A stretch of 52,140 nt of DNA from Gammaproteobacteria bacterium (GCA_022600935.1 JAHZJL010000020.1:1-52140); one strand, 5' to 3'; numbered from the stretch's first letter, positions 17,791 to 27,470 are shown. Made by a program: numbers and translations. The notes: generated from the sequence alone by a model not told the origin.

Positions 17791-19413
17791 TCAACACTGA
17801 TTCGACTTAAATCCATTGGTAATTGGATAACGGCGATCACGTCCGAATGCCCGCGGCGTGATGCGTATTCCGGGTGGCGCCTGTCTGCGTTTGTATTCGT
17901 TCAGGTCGACCAGCCTGATGACGCGATGTACATCACTGTCATGGAAACCGGCAGCAATAATTAGCTCTGCGGACTGATCTTGTTCGACGTAACGCTCCAG
18001 AATAGGGTCCAGCACATCATACGGAGGCAGGCTGTCGGAGTCTTTCTGGTCTGGGGCCAGTTCAGCGCTAGGTGGTCGTTCGATGACTCGTTGCGGTATT
18101 GCTGGTGAGATTGTATTACGGTATTCGGCGAGTTTGAAAACCAGGAGTTTTGAAACATCTTTGAGAGGCGCAAAGCCTCCGGCCATATCGCCATATAAGG
18201 TAGCATAGCCAACGCTCATTTCACTTTTATTGCCTGTTGTGAGCAACAATTTTCCGGTTTTGTTGGATATTGCCATGAGAATCACACCGCGACTGCGGGC
18301 TTGAAGGTTTTCTTCCGTGGTGTCTTTTGGCATACCACTGAAACGGTCGCTCAATAGCTGTTGAAATGCACTGACCGCCGATTCAATGGAAACGCTGTGA
18401 TAGTGAACACCAAGCAGTTCAGCCTGTTGGGCAGCATCGGTTTTACTCATGTCGGATGTGTAGTGATACGGCATCATGACTGCTTCCACATTGTCTGCTC
18501 CCAATGCGTCCGTTGCCAGGGCCAGTGTCAGTGCCGAATCAATACCGCCCGACAAACCAAGCACAACACCTTTAAAGCGGTTTTTTTGTACATAATCACG
18601 TATGCCTAAAACCAGGCCTTTATAAATACTTGAGATGCCCTGATCTTCGGGTTTGCATTCTATTGCTGATAAACTTACAGCATTGCCATTTAATTGCATA
18701 TCACAGATTAACAACGCGTCTTCAAACTCTGCGGCTCTGGCGATCACAGTACCAAAGGCATCCATGACGAATGAGGCACCATCGAAAATCAATTCATCCT
18801 GACCACCGATCAGGTTGACATTGAGCATGGGAATTTCAGCTGTTGAGATACGTTCCCGGATGGCAGTTTCCCGACGCTGAATTTTAGCTAGATGATAAGG
18901 AGAGGCATTCAGATTCAAAACACATTGTGCACCGCGTTGTGCAGATTTCTCGACGACACCGGGAAACCACGCATCTTCACAGATACATAACGCTGTTGGT
19001 ACATTGTCCATATTAAACACGCAGACTTCATCGCCTGCTGTAAAATAGCGCTTCTCGTCAAATACACCATAATTTGGTAATTTCTGTTTACGATAGTTTG
19101 CGACACGGTGGCCGTTGTAAAACACGACTGCTGAGTTATACAATTTGCCCTGGTCCAATTCCGGATAACCGACAATGAGATAAATACCGTGTACTGAGAG
19201 TTGGATGTCATCCAGCGCATGTTGGACAGCGTGCATAAAATCGTCCCGCAACAGTAAATCATCCGGTGGATATCCGGTTAGACTCAGTTCGGGAAAAACA
19301 ATCGCGCTAGCGTGTAATGTATCGCGTGCGTGTTGGGCAGTAGAGATCATGATCTGCTTATTACCCGGTATGTCTCCAACAACCATGTTTTTCTGGGCAA
19401 GAACAATTCGCAT
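17791..19413 (-). CDS. nadE: Glutamine-dependent NAD(+) synthetase
   Basis: This 540-residue two-domain enzyme makes NAD from nicotinic acid adenine dinucleotide, with ammonia released from glutamine. The N-terminal nitrilase-type amidase domain (1-260) has the Glu-Lys-Cys triad in FPELSLTGYPPDDLL, KQKLPNYGVFDE and CICEDAWFP. The C-terminal synthetase domain has the PP-loop LGLSGGIDSAL and TTGNKSE, with PSAELAPDQKDSDSLPPYD near the end. Length and domain order match the proteobacterial glutamine-dependent form. It is convergent with the glycosylation operon. Confidence 0.96.
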   Translation of the reverse strand: MRIVLAQKNMVVGDIPGNKQIMISTAQHARDTLHASAIVFPELSLTGYPPDDLLLRDDFMHAVQHALDDIQLSVHGIYLIVGYPELDQGKLYNSAVVFYNGHRVANYRKQKLPNYGVFDEKRYFTAGDEVCVFNMDNVPTALCICEDAWFPGVVEKSAQRGAQCVLNLNASPYHLAKIQRRETAIRERISTAEIPMLNVNLIGGQDELIFDGASFVMDAFGTVIARAAEFEDALLICDMQLNGNAVSLSAIECKPEDQGISSIYKGLVLGIRDYVQKNRFKGVVLGLSGGIDSALTLALATDALGADNVEAVMMPYHYTSDMSKTDAAQQAELLGVHYHSVSIESAVSAFQQLLSDRFSGMPKDTTEENLQARSRGVILMAISNKTGKLLLTTGNKSEMSVGYATLYGDMAGGFAPLKDVSKLLVFKLAEYRNTISPAIPQRVIERPPSAELAPDQKDSDSLPPYDVLDPILERYVEQDQSAELIIAAGFHDSDVHRVIRLVDLNEYKRRQAPPGIRITPRAFGRDRRYPITNGFKSNQC

Positions 19414-19627
19414 TGATTTTCCTGTCGATTTTAATAATGTTTGAACGGTGTTTAATAGTGTTTGGCTGGCAGCTCATCTCAACTTTTCAGGTTGAGACAC
19501 TTGTCTCCAACTCAGATTATTTGCATTTTGTCTGTCATTAACCTACTGATATAAATACGGAATCCAAAAAGCAGTTAACAGAATATATCCGCTTCCATCA
19601 GTTCAACGATATAATGACATTTATGAA

Positions 19628-20428
19628 TTGTTTTGTCTGTTACTAATACTGATCATGATATCCTGGGTTTTAAGTCGAGTTTTTGCCTGTTATGCATTGG
19701 TGCCTTTTTCGGCACTGTTTTTTTATCTGGATTGGGATATCAACCGCTCACTGGCAACGCAAGTCTGGCCCTGGGTTGTTGTGGTCCTGCAAATCGCCAG
19801 ACATTCAGCATTGGGGATGACCATCGGCTTTCATCGGTATTACTCGCACCATGCATTTAAAGCCCCGCGCTGGCTGGAATTTCTGATTGCCTATTCATGT
19901 TGTGCATCGAACCAGGGTGCAATGTCCTGGTGGGCTGGCACGCACCGTTATCATCATGTTCATTGTGACACTGAACTTGATCCGCATTCTCCGGTTCAAC
20001 ATTCAATTTTATATGCCTGGTTGGGATGGGGTTATGACCCGAAATATGCGTTGCGAAAAATCAAGCTGCGCTATCCGGAAGTCCGTTTTCTGGATAACTG
20101 GTGTTTTGTGATTCCCTGGATTGAATTCGATTTGATCTGGTTGATTTCAGGTTCTCTGGGATTTGCGACTTTCATATCACTGCTGCCAGCAGCCTTATCT
20201 CCTATCGGCACATTGTTTTTCAACTGCATGTCTCACGGTGGCAAACCTGACGAAAAAGGCTGTACTGCCCGCAAATACTGGCAGATTTCGGCAATCCTGT
20301 TGGGTGAGCATGACCATAAAGACCATCATATATACCCAGCTAAAGCTCATCGCCCCGGTCCTGACTTACCCTATTGGCTGGTATTATGGCCGCTGGAAAA
20401 ACTTGGCATCATACATCATTTGAGATAG
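19628..20428 (+). CDS. Fatty acid desaturase (delta-9 acyl desaturase type)
   Basis: This membrane di-iron desaturase has the three histidine boxes of the stearoyl-CoA-type family: HRYYSHH (HxxxxH), HRYHH and, near the C-terminus, HKDHH in GEHDHKDHHIYP. Hydrophobic segments flank them. It would introduce a cis double bond into a membrane fatty acyl chain and adjust fluidity. It is short for the family at 257-266 residues. The start is uncertain between a TTG at 19628 and an ATG at 19655; neither has an obvious Shine-Dalgarno. A patatin-like gene follows 10 nt after the stop, so the two are probably cotranscribed. Confidence 0.85.
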   Translation: MFCLLLILIMISWVLSRVFACYALVPFSALFFYLDWDINRSLATQVWPWVVVVLQIARHSALGMTIGFHRYYSHHAFKAPRWLEFLIAYSCCASNQGAMSWWAGTHRYHHVHCDTELDPHSPVQHSILYAWLGWGYDPKYALRKIKLRYPEVRFLDNWCFVIPWIEFDLIWLISGSLGFATFISLLPAALSPIGTLFFNCMSHGGKPDEKGCTARKYWQISAILLGEHDHKDHHIYPAKAHRPGPDLPYWLVLWPLEKLGIIHHLR

Positions 20429-20438
20429 ATATAGCGGT

Positions 20439-21230
20439 ATGATTGATACCGCAAAACACAACGTTAACAACCTGGCTCATCAAACATTGAAAGACTGGTT
20501 GCAAGACCAGCCATTCGCACTGGCATTGTCATCCTGCTATTTTGGTTTTTTTGCTCATATTGGGGTCTTATCTGCACTGGAAGATCATAACTTAATACCA
20601 AACAAGATCAGTGGTGCCAGCGCCGGTGCTTTAGCAGGTTCCATGTGGGCATCCGGAAATTCAATGCCTACATTGACCTCGTTGTTATTTACAGTACAAA
20701 GACAAAGCTTTTGGGATCCTTCCCTGGGTTTTGGTTTACTCAAAGGTGAACGGTTTCGGGAAACGATTGTCGAGATGGCTGCAGTGACAACTCTTGAACA
20801 ATGCAAAGTACCCATTTCTGTCTCTGCATATGATGTTAAGAACAGAGCAACCCATACATTTAATTCAGGAAATTTAGCTGCGTGTGTCTATGCCTCTTGC
20901 ACTGTTCCTTTATTGTTTCAACCAATTCGAATTAATGGCAGGATTTACCTTGATGGTGGTATTAAAGATTGGGCTGGCAGTAAAGGCTTAGAACACTACG
21001 AACGACAATTACAAATTGGTCTGTATCGAAAACAGCGTTACCTTTTAGACATTACATCCACTAGATATAAAAAAATACATCATCAAACAAGACTGCTTGC
21101 GCTTAAAGATCTGATTGCTGTCTCTCCTAATGCAATGCATTTAGGCAAAGACTTGTTTTATCAGGCACGAGAAGCCATGTTAACTGCGATTCATCAGCCT
21201 GTTGCAAAGCAGATGACGATTCAAGCGTGA
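20439..21230 (+). CDS. Patatin-like phospholipase
   Basis: The 263-residue protein has the patatin nucleophile elbow GASAG (SGASAGALAGSMW, around residue 58) and the partner aspartate in YLDGGIKDW (around residue 172), giving a Ser-Asp dyad. The N-terminal oxyanion-hole segment, normally GGGxxG, reads LSSCYFGFFAHIGVL and keeps little of the glycine run. Patatins are acyl hydrolases acting on phospholipids or other lipid esters. Close coupling to the desaturase suggests membrane lipid remodelling. No signal peptide is visible, so the protein is probably cytoplasmic or membrane-peripheral. Confidence 0.82.
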   Translation: MIDTAKHNVNNLAHQTLKDWLQDQPFALALSSCYFGFFAHIGVLSALEDHNLIPNKISGASAGALAGSMWASGNSMPTLTSLLFTVQRQSFWDPSLGFGLLKGERFRETIVEMAAVTTLEQCKVPISVSAYDVKNRATHTFNSGNLAACVYASCTVPLLFQPIRINGRIYLDGGIKDWAGSKGLEHYERQLQIGLYRKQRYLLDITSTRYKKIHHQTRLLALKDLIAVSPNAMHLGKDLFYQAREAMLTAIHQPVAKQMTIQA

Positions 21231-21267
21231 AAAAAAGCAGGTGGTCTAATGATACAATCACCTGCTT
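21231..21267 (-). terminator. Rho-independent terminator of the repeat lipoprotein gene
   Basis: On the minus strand AAGCAGGTG (21259-21267) pairs with CACCTGCTT (21235-21243) across a 15-nt loop and runs into a T tract ending at 21231. It lies 70 nt downstream of the 21337-22455 gene and overlaps the end region of the convergent patatin gene. Confidence 0.8.
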
Positions 21268-21336
21268 CAAGCGTTATGTAATGCTCATTGCTGTTATTGT
21301 TATCGCCAGGCACAGATCCCGGTAAACCATACTGCG

Positions 21337-22455
21337 TTAATAAGAAACGCCAAGTTCTTTCAGTGTTTCCATCGTGATCTGGCCGGATGCCAAACCGTTT
21401 TTCTTTTGATATTCGACAAGGGCCGACATGGTTCTTTGCCCAATCCTGCCATCGATACCACCGGGATTGTAGCCTTCATAGTCCAGCGCCTGTTGAATAC
21501 GCCTGACCACATCCGTTGTGGTATTTGTTTCACACAAAATTGGTCGCCATTCCAGAATGCTGTCAGAAATTTTAGTACGTTGATCGATTGATTCATATTG
21601 AGCTGGGATTTCAACACGCTTTTCAACTGCGGGTTCCACAACTTTTTTGACTTTGATGGTTCTGTACTGAGCCGGAATCTCTGTTCGAATGACTTTTTCA
21701 GGTTCGACCAAAACCCGCTTTTTTATAATCCGATGTTCAGCGGGAATCTCCACTTTTTTAGTCGTTGCCGGTTCAATCAAAACCTGTTTTTCAACAGTTT
21801 TATATTCAGCCGGCACTTCAACCAGACACATGATTTCACCCGTTGCATGATCAACTTTCTGTATCGGCCCCTTACCCTTTTTCCAGGTTGAATAAGCAGG
21901 TTTGATTAATACTTTTTCTGTCACAGTATCATATTTTGCTGGGACCGAAATTATTTTTTCTGACGCTTCTTTGACAACAACCTTGATATTCTGCCATTCA
22001 TATCTGGCCGGGTGCACTTTGATTTTTTCACTTTCCTCCTTAATCAGTATCTGTTCTTCTACCCAACTGTATTTAGGTGGAGTAATTTGAACATTATAAG
22101 TTGCCGGCTTTTTCACCATACGCCTGGTTTCAGTTGAGTATTGAGGAGGTATCAACACCTGAGCATAACATTCACCTGGTTTGGCATTCAAAGGCAGTAC
22201 TTCGTCTCTGGAAACGACTTGAGCTGCTTTTACTGACTCATTAAGCTTCTGATTTTCTTCATTTAATCGTTGATTTTCTTGTTTCAGTTTTTTGACAAGC
22301 TTTTGAGATTGTTGTTGTTTTTCAACAATTGATGGATCTGGTTGTTGTTGAGGTGTGACTTCAGCTTTCAATGTTTCTTGTCTAGATGCAGTACTACATC
22401 CTCCTATCAAAAAAGCAGCAACGATAATTCCCACGGCTGAAAATTTATTATCCAT
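21337..22455 (-). CDS. Repeat-containing lipoprotein with C-terminal peptidoglycan-binding domain
   Basis: The 372-residue protein starts with a signal peptide and lipobox (FLIGGCSTAS). A Gln/Glu/Lys-rich coiled-coil stretch follows (about residues 35-75), then about eight tandem units of about 23 residues. Each unit begins P-A-x-Y and carries V-L-I/V-x-P-A, for example PAEYKTVEKQVLIEPA and PAQYRTIKVKKVVEPA. The C-terminal 60 residues form a PG_binding_1-like domain (VVRRIQQALDYEGYNPGGID, then TMSALVEYQKKNGL). The architecture suggests a tether from the outer membrane to peptidoglycan. I do not know a characterised homologue. A strong terminator follows. Confidence 0.75.
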   Translation of the reverse strand: MDNKFSAVGIIVAAFLIGGCSTASRQETLKAEVTPQQQPDPSIVEKQQQSQKLVKKLKQENQRLNEENQKLNESVKAAQVVSRDEVLPLNAKPGECYAQVLIPPQYSTETRRMVKKPATYNVQITPPKYSWVEEQILIKEESEKIKVHPARYEWQNIKVVVKEASEKIISVPAKYDTVTEKVLIKPAYSTWKKGKGPIQKVDHATGEIMCLVEVPAEYKTVEKQVLIEPATTKKVEIPAEHRIIKKRVLVEPEKVIRTEIPAQYRTIKVKKVVEPAVEKRVEIPAQYESIDQRTKISDSILEWRPILCETNTTTDVVRRIQQALDYEGYNPGGIDGRIGQRTMSALVEYQKKNGLASGQITMETLKELGVSY

Positions 22456-22827
22456 AATTAATTCCTGTTATTTATGATTTTGTACCGGAAGTCAGGCATA
22501 CACTGTTACTCATAGTCTGATTATACAATTAACTCACTCAATGCTCTGCTATTTATTCATTGTGCTGACCTGCCAGAACATCCGGTCTTTTTCTATTCAT
22601 CGTTTAAAATAATTATGATGAATTGTTCGAAACTAAATACAGTTTCATATATATTTTTACTGATTTATAAATCAGGATCAAGAACCCTATTATTACTGTC
22701 GTACAAAACACATGGTTTTTTGCAAAAAAAATACACTGAACTCTATTGGAGTCAATATATTATTCATAACCAGATTATGTGTAAAAAAAGATAACCATTC
22801 GATTAGGTTTAATCGATTAATTGAAAA
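22456..22827. other. AT-rich intergenic region with a 16-bp palindrome
   Basis: This 372-nt gap between rsmE and the lipoprotein gene, both on the minus strand, shows no convincing gene. CTGATTTATAAATCAG at 22660-22675 is a perfect palindrome and might be an operator for the lipoprotein gene. CGATTAGGTTTAATCG (22800-22815) is a short hairpin just beyond the rsmE stop, but it lacks an adjacent U-run. Confidence 0.35.
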
Positions 22828-23559
22828 CTAAATATCACCCCAAAGATGCTGGACCAATGACAGAGCCGTGATCACAGCAGTTTCTGAGCGTAGAATTCGT
22901 GACCCTAGACTGACAGGACAATAGCCGCTATTGACTGACAGCTGGTATTCAGTGTCGGAAAACCCACCTTCAGGGCCGATCAATAACTCTATTTGCTGTT
23001 GATCAATCTCAAGATTATTGAGGTGTTGTGCTTGATCGGGATGAAAGATGAACCGATTTGGTGATCGGGTTTGTAGCAGCCAATCATTGAATTTGAGCGG
23101 TAATGCTATCTCTGGCAATTTGTTTCGCCCGCATTGCTCGCACGCATGTTGGGCTATTAACTGCCAATGTCTGAGTCTGCGTTGCGCCTGCTGTTCATCA
23201 AGTTTGATAACGCAATACTCGGTAAATAAAGGGACGATTGTTGATACGCCGAGCTCGACAGCTTTCTGGACTGCAAAATCCATACGCTCGCCTCTGGATA
23301 TGGCAAGCGCCAGCGTGATATTGAGTGGTGATTCGATATCAGTAGACCGAAACTCGCCAATTACTAATTTAACCGCCTTTTTCGGACCCAGAGCGGTTAA
23401 AACAGCATCGAATTCGCCACCTTCACCGTTGAACACGATCAGTGAATAGCCTTGTCTAAGACGTAACACTGTTAGAATATAATGGGCCGCATCACCAGTC
23501 ACATCAATGGTGTCACCCGTTGCCAGCTTGGATGGCAAATACAAGCGGGAAATTCTCAA
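22828..23559 (-). CDS. rsmE: 16S rRNA (uracil(1498)-N3)-methyltransferase
   Basis: RsmE is a SPOUT-class methyltransferase that modifies U1498 of 16S rRNA in the decoding region. The 243-residue protein has the N-terminal PUA-like part (HYILTVLRLRQGYSL), LALAISRGERMDFAVQKAVELGV, and the SPOUT knot residues LLIGPEGGFSDTE followed by LGSRILRSETA. Length and motifs match the family. It is the last gene of a probable metF-bioA-rsmE operon, 28 nt after bioA. Confidence 0.96.
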   Translation of the reverse strand: MRISRLYLPSKLATGDTIDVTGDAAHYILTVLRLRQGYSLIVFNGEGGEFDAVLTALGPKKAVKLVIGEFRSTDIESPLNITLALAISRGERMDFAVQKAVELGVSTIVPLFTEYCVIKLDEQQAQRRLRHWQLIAQHACEQCGRNKLPEIALPLKFNDWLLQTRSPNRFIFHPDQAQHLNNLEIDQQQIELLIGPEGGFSDTEYQLSVNSGYCPVSLGSRILRSETAVITALSLVQHLWGDI

Positions 23560-23587
23560 TAGATTTTCTCCCTTGAAGTGTTGTGGA

Positions 23588-24940
23588 TTATGCTGTTGCT
23601 AATTCAATGCCTTGCCATGCGACATCGACCATTTTCTGAATCTGCTCCTGATTGATAACATAAGGCGGCATGAAATAGACAACATTTCCCAACGGTCGCA
23701 GCAATACACCTTGGGTCAATGCATGTTGATAAACGCGCAGACCACGACGTTCCTGCCAGGGAAATGCTTCTTTGCTGTGTTTGTCTTTAACCATCTCAAT
23801 GGCCAGAATCATCCCGGTCTGACGTACGTCTGCCACATTCGGATGATCGCTAAAATGGCGGGTCGCTTCAGCCATGCATTCAGACAACTTGCGGTTATTC
23901 TCAATCACCGCTTGTTGCGAAAAGATTTCCAGGGTCGCAAGAGCTGCCCGGCAGCCCAAAGCATTACCGGTATAACTGTGTGAATGTAAGAACCCTTTCA
24001 GACTTTCATAACGATCATAAAATGCGTCGTAAATTGCAGAAGTCGTCAACACTGTTGATAGAGGCAGATAACCACCTGTCAGACCTTTTGATAAGCAAAT
24101 AAAATCCGGGCTAATGTGGGCTTGCTCGCACGCAAACAAAGTACCAGTTCGACCAAACCCGACTGCGACTTCATCGGCAATTAAATGAACGTCATACCGA
24201 TTGCAAGCCTCACGTAACATGCTCAGATAAATCGGATCATACATGCGCATATTTCCGGCGCATTGTACCAGAGGCTCGACAATCACAGCGCTGACTTCAT
24301 GAGCATGTTTCTGCAAGGTTTCGTCCATGTGTTGAAATCGCCGCCTGGAATACTCTGCCCAGGTTTCACCCGGTTCACGATTGTAACAATCAGGTCCGGG
24401 TACGGTAATAACATCCATTAACAACGGAGCGTACGTCTCTTTATACAAAGCGACATCCCCGACGGCCAAAGCCCCAAGCGTTTCACCATGATAGCTGTTT
24501 TGCAATGCGATAAACCTGGTTTTTTCGGGCTTGCCGAGATTGCGCCAGGCGTGAAAACTCATTTTCAGCGCAACCTCGACCGCTGATGAGCCATTGTCCG
24601 CATAAAAACATCGATCCAGACCATCTGGTGTGATGGCAACCAGTTGTTCTGCCAGTTCGATCGCTGCCTGGTGAGAAAACCCTGCCAGGATGACATGCTC
24701 CAGAGTCTCCATTTGCTGTTGCAAGGCAGCATTGATATGCGGATTACAATGACCAAATAGATTGACCCACCAGGAGCTGATAGCATCGATATAGCGATTC
24801 CCTTCAAAATCTTCCAGCCATACCCCCTGGCCTTTTTTGATAGGAATCATCGGCAGTGCTTCGTGGTCCTTCATTTGCGTACAAGGATGCCATAACACTC
24901 GCAAATCGCGTTGTGACCATTGATCGTTTAAACCAGTCAT
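23588..24940 (-). CDS. bioA: Adenosylmethionine-8-amino-7-oxononanoate aminotransferase
   Basis: BioA transfers the amino group of SAM to 7-keto-8-aminopelargonate in biotin synthesis. The 450-residue PLP enzyme shows LWHPCTQMKDH, ISSWWVNLFGHCNP (the Ser-Trp-Trp substrate region), the phosphate-binding NGSSAVEVALKM, LIADEVAVGFGRTG and the PLP lysine in CLSKGLTGGYLPLS. WHPCTQM and SSWW separate BioA from other class III aminotransferases. No other bio genes are in the window. It sits between metF and rsmE. Confidence 0.95.
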   Translation of the reverse strand: MTGLNDQWSQRDLRVLWHPCTQMKDHEALPMIPIKKGQGVWLEDFEGNRYIDAISSWWVNLFGHCNPHINAALQQQMETLEHVILAGFSHQAAIELAEQLVAITPDGLDRCFYADNGSSAVEVALKMSFHAWRNLGKPEKTRFIALQNSYHGETLGALAVGDVALYKETYAPLLMDVITVPGPDCYNREPGETWAEYSRRRFQHMDETLQKHAHEVSAVIVEPLVQCAGNMRMYDPIYLSMLREACNRYDVHLIADEVAVGFGRTGTLFACEQAHISPDFICLSKGLTGGYLPLSTVLTTSAIYDAFYDRYESLKGFLHSHSYTGNALGCRAALATLEIFSQQAVIENNRKLSECMAEATRHFSDHPNVADVRQTGMILAIEMVKDKHSKEAFPWQERRGLRVYQHALTQGVLLRPLGNVVYFMPPYVINQEQIQKMVDVAWQGIELATA

Positions 24941-24958
24941 ATTGTCTTTAACCTGTTG

Positions 24959-25813
24959 TTATTCAGGAAAACTGAGTTGTTCCCAGATTGCCAGTGTGGG
25001 TCTAGCCTGATTCATAGTGTAAAAATGAACACCGGGAACACCGTTATCCAGCAGTCGTTGCACCATCCCGGTCAGAAATTCAGTGCTGAATGCTCGTATC
25101 GATGCACTGTCATCACCGTAACCTTCCATTCGCTTGCGAATCCAACGTGGGATCTCCGCACCACAGGCATCGGAAAAACGCGCCAGCTGAGAAAAATTGA
25201 TGATCGGCATAATTCCGGGAATTATCGGCACATCGATGTTCACCTTTTCACAGGATTCGATAAATGCAAAGTAAGCGTCGATATTGTAGAAGTACTGTGT
25301 AATCGCCCGGTCAGCACCTGCATCGACCTTAATTTTGAAATGCTCTAAATCCTTTTCGGGATTAGCCGCCTGGGGATGCATTTCCGGATAAGCTGCAATT
25401 TCAATCTGGAATTCATCGCCGCATTGCTTGCGAATAAATTCAACCAGATCGCTGGCATAGTTAAAATCACCACGTACGTGCATACCGGACGGCATATCGC
25501 CACGTAAAGCAACAATACGTTTTATGTTGTTCTGCCTGAATTGCTGGAGTATTTCGTCAATACTTGCATACGTCGCTGCAACACAGGATAAATGATGTGC
25601 AACTTCGATTCCGGTATTTTGTTGAATTGATTTTACCGTGTTCAGCGTGTTTTCACGGGTTGATCCTCCAGCACCATAGGTTACCGAGAAAAAGTCTGGT
25701 TTTACTTCAGCAAGCTGGTTCCAGACTGTTTCCAACTTTACCAGACCTTGATCGGTTCTGGGTGGAAAAAATTCAAAGCTGTAAGATTTGGGAAATTTTT
25801 GCTGAGACTGCAT
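24959..25813 (-). CDS. metF: 5,10-methylenetetrahydrofolate reductase
   Basis: MetF reduces methylene-THF to 5-methyl-THF, the methyl donor for methionine regeneration. The 284-residue flavoprotein has SFEFFPPRTDQG at the N-terminus, SVTYGAGGSTRENT, LRGDMPSG, DAGADRAITQYFYN and PGIMPI, all typical of bacterial MetF. It lies downstream of ahcY and its terminator and upstream of bioA. With metK and ahcY it forms an activated methyl cycle cluster. Confidence 0.97.
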   Translation of the reverse strand: MQSQQKFPKSYSFEFFPPRTDQGLVKLETVWNQLAEVKPDFFSVTYGAGGSTRENTLNTVKSIQQNTGIEVAHHLSCVAATYASIDEILQQFRQNNIKRIVALRGDMPSGMHVRGDFNYASDLVEFIRKQCGDEFQIEIAAYPEMHPQAANPEKDLEHFKIKVDAGADRAITQYFYNIDAYFAFIESCEKVNIDVPIIPGIMPIINFSQLARFSDACGAEIPRWIRKRMEGYGDDSASIRAFSTEFLTGMVQRLLDNGVPGVHFYTMNQARPTLAIWEQLSFPE

Positions 25814-25851
25814 TGGTCAACCTCAAATTAGGTCTTGACAAATAAACACAG

Positions 25852-25885
25852 AAAAAGACAAGGGGCGTCTCCGCCCCCTGTCTTT
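25852..25885 (-). terminator. Strong rho-independent terminator of ahcY
   Basis: On the minus strand a GC-rich stem (GGGGCG paired with CGCCCC, GAGA tetraloop) is extended by AAAGACA/TGTCTTT and ends in a T run at 25856-25852. It begins 23 nt after the ahcY stop and separates ahcY from metF. The symmetric stem could also work weakly in the other direction. Confidence 0.9.
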
Positions 25886-25907
25886 AGTTATTAGCGATGC
25901 TGACCAA

Positions 25908-27323
25908 TCAGTATCGGTAATGTTCCGGTTTGAACGGACCGTTCTTGTCGAGGTTAAGATAGTGTGCCTGCTCATCGCTCAAGGTTGTTAAATTGGCACC
26001 AATTTTTTCCAGATGCAGACGCGCGACCTCTTCGTCGAGATGTTTGGGCAGCATATACACCATGTTTTCATAGCGGTCGCCATGCGCCCAAAGTTCAATC
26101 TGAGCCAGAGTCTGATTAGTGAACGAATTTGACATCACAAAGCTTGGATGTCCGGTTGCACAACCCAGATTGACCAGTCGCCCTTCAGCAAGAATAATGA
26201 TGCGTTTGCCATCTGGAAAAATGACATGATCGACCTGTGGTTTGATGTTCTCCCAGGTATATTGAGCCAGGCTGGCACAATCGATTTCATTATCAAAATG
26301 GCCGATATTACAGACAATTGACTGATCTTTCATGGCTTGCATGTGATCGTGCGATATGACATGGAAGTTACCGGTCGCAGTCACGAATATATCTGCCTGT
26401 GCACAAGCATCTTCCATGGTGACAACACGGTAACCTTCCATTGCCGCCTGTAACGCACAAATCGGATCAATTTCAGTGACCCATACAGTTGCACCCAACC
26501 CTCGTAAAGATTGAGCGCAGCCTTTACCGACATCACCGTAACCGAGAACCACGGCAATTTTTCCCGCAATCATCACATCAGTTGCGCGTTTGATACCGTC
26601 TACCAGAGACTCACGGCAGCCATATAAATTGTCGAATTTGGATTTGGTGACTGAATCGTTAACGTTAATCGCCGGGAATATCAATTCATTTGCGTCTGCC
26701 ATTTGATACAAACGGTGAACTCCAGTCGTGGTTTCTTCTGTGACACCTTTGATATTGGCGCGAATTGTTGAATACCAGCCAGGACTGGTTTTCAGCTTCG
26801 CCTTGATTGAATTAAACAGCGAAACTTCTTCTTCACTGCCTGGATTATCCAGAACCGATAAATCTGATTCTGCTTTAGTGCCCAGCTCGATTAACAGTGT
26901 TGCATCGCCACCATCATCAAGAATCATGTTGGCAGTTCCACCATCCGCCCAGGCAAAAATCTGGTGCGCATACTCCCAGTATTCGTCCAGTGTTTCGCCT
27001 TTGGTGGCGAATACCGGAATACCAGCAGCAGCAATTGCGGCAGCGGCATGATCCTGGGTTGAAAAGATGTTGCACGATGCCCAGCGAACTTCCGCACCAA
27101 GCGCAATCAGAGTTTCAATCAAAACCGCAGTCTGAATGGTCATATGCAGGGAACCGGCAATGCGGGCACCTTTCAATGGCTTATCCTGACCATATTTACT
27201 TCGCAATGCCATCAAACCGGGCATTTCGGTTTCGGCAATGGCAATTTCCTTGCGACCCCAGTCAGCAAGGCTCATGTCAGCGACTTTAAAATCTGTGAAG
27301 TTGTCTTCCACAACTGCATTCAT
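25908..27323 (-). CDS. ahcY: Adenosylhomocysteinase (SAH hydrolase)
   Basis: AhcY splits S-adenosylhomocysteine to adenosine and homocysteine and relieves product inhibition of methyltransferases. The 471-residue NAD-dependent enzyme has [28 protein letters not shown], the NAD-binding [27 protein letters not shown] and the C-terminal [10 protein letters not shown] ending. A SAH riboswitch occupies the leader just upstream, so expression should rise when SAH accumulates. A GGAG Shine-Dalgarno lies between the riboswitch and the ATG. A strong terminator follows. Confidence 0.98.
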   Translation of the reverse strand: MNAVVEDNFTDFKVADMSLADWGRKEIAIAETEMPGLMALRSKYGQDKPLKGARIAGSLHMTIQTAVLIETLIALGAEVRWASCNIFSTQDHAAAAIAAAGIPVFATKGETLDEYWEYAHQIFAWADGGTANMILDDGGDATLLIELGTKAESDLSVLDNPGSEEEVSLFNSIKAKLKTSPGWYSTIRANIKGVTEETTTGVHRLYQMADANELIFPAINVNDSVTKSKFDNLYGCRESLVDGIKRATDVMIAGKIAVVLGYGDVGKGCAQSLRGLGATVWVTEIDPICALQAAMEGYRVVTMEDACAQADIFVTATGNFHVISHDHMQAMKDQSIVCNIGHFDNEIDCASLAQYTWENIKPQVDHVIFPDGKRIIILAEGRLVNLGCATGHPSFVMSNSFTNQTLAQIELWAHGDRYENMVYMLPKHLDEEVARLHLEKIGANLTTLSDEQAHYLNLDKNGPFKPEHYRY

Positions 27324-27345
27324 AGTGTTTCTCCAAAAAAATGCA

Positions 27346-27470
27346 GAGCGTCGTTAAATTAACAAACTTAGCATCCAAGCCTAACAATCAGGGTTAATAC
27401 AATTGTGCAGGTAACAAACATTACACTGCTTGAGTCATCGTAAACCTGATTGCTGCAACGCTCCTTGGAT
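27346..27470 (-). promoter_or_regulatory. SAH riboswitch in the ahcY leader
   Basis: The minus-strand leader matches the SAH riboswitch architecture. P1 pairs ATCCAAG with CTTGGAT. The conserved GGAGCGTTGCAGC follows the 5' arm of P1, P2 pairs CAATCAGG with CCTGATTG, and a 3' segment CGACGCTC can pair with GAGCGT of the conserved strand to form the pseudoknot. The element ends 22 nt before the ahcY ATG. SAH binding is known to activate ahcY expression in this class. The order of stems and the gene context agree; a covariance-model search would be confirmatory. Confidence 0.88.
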
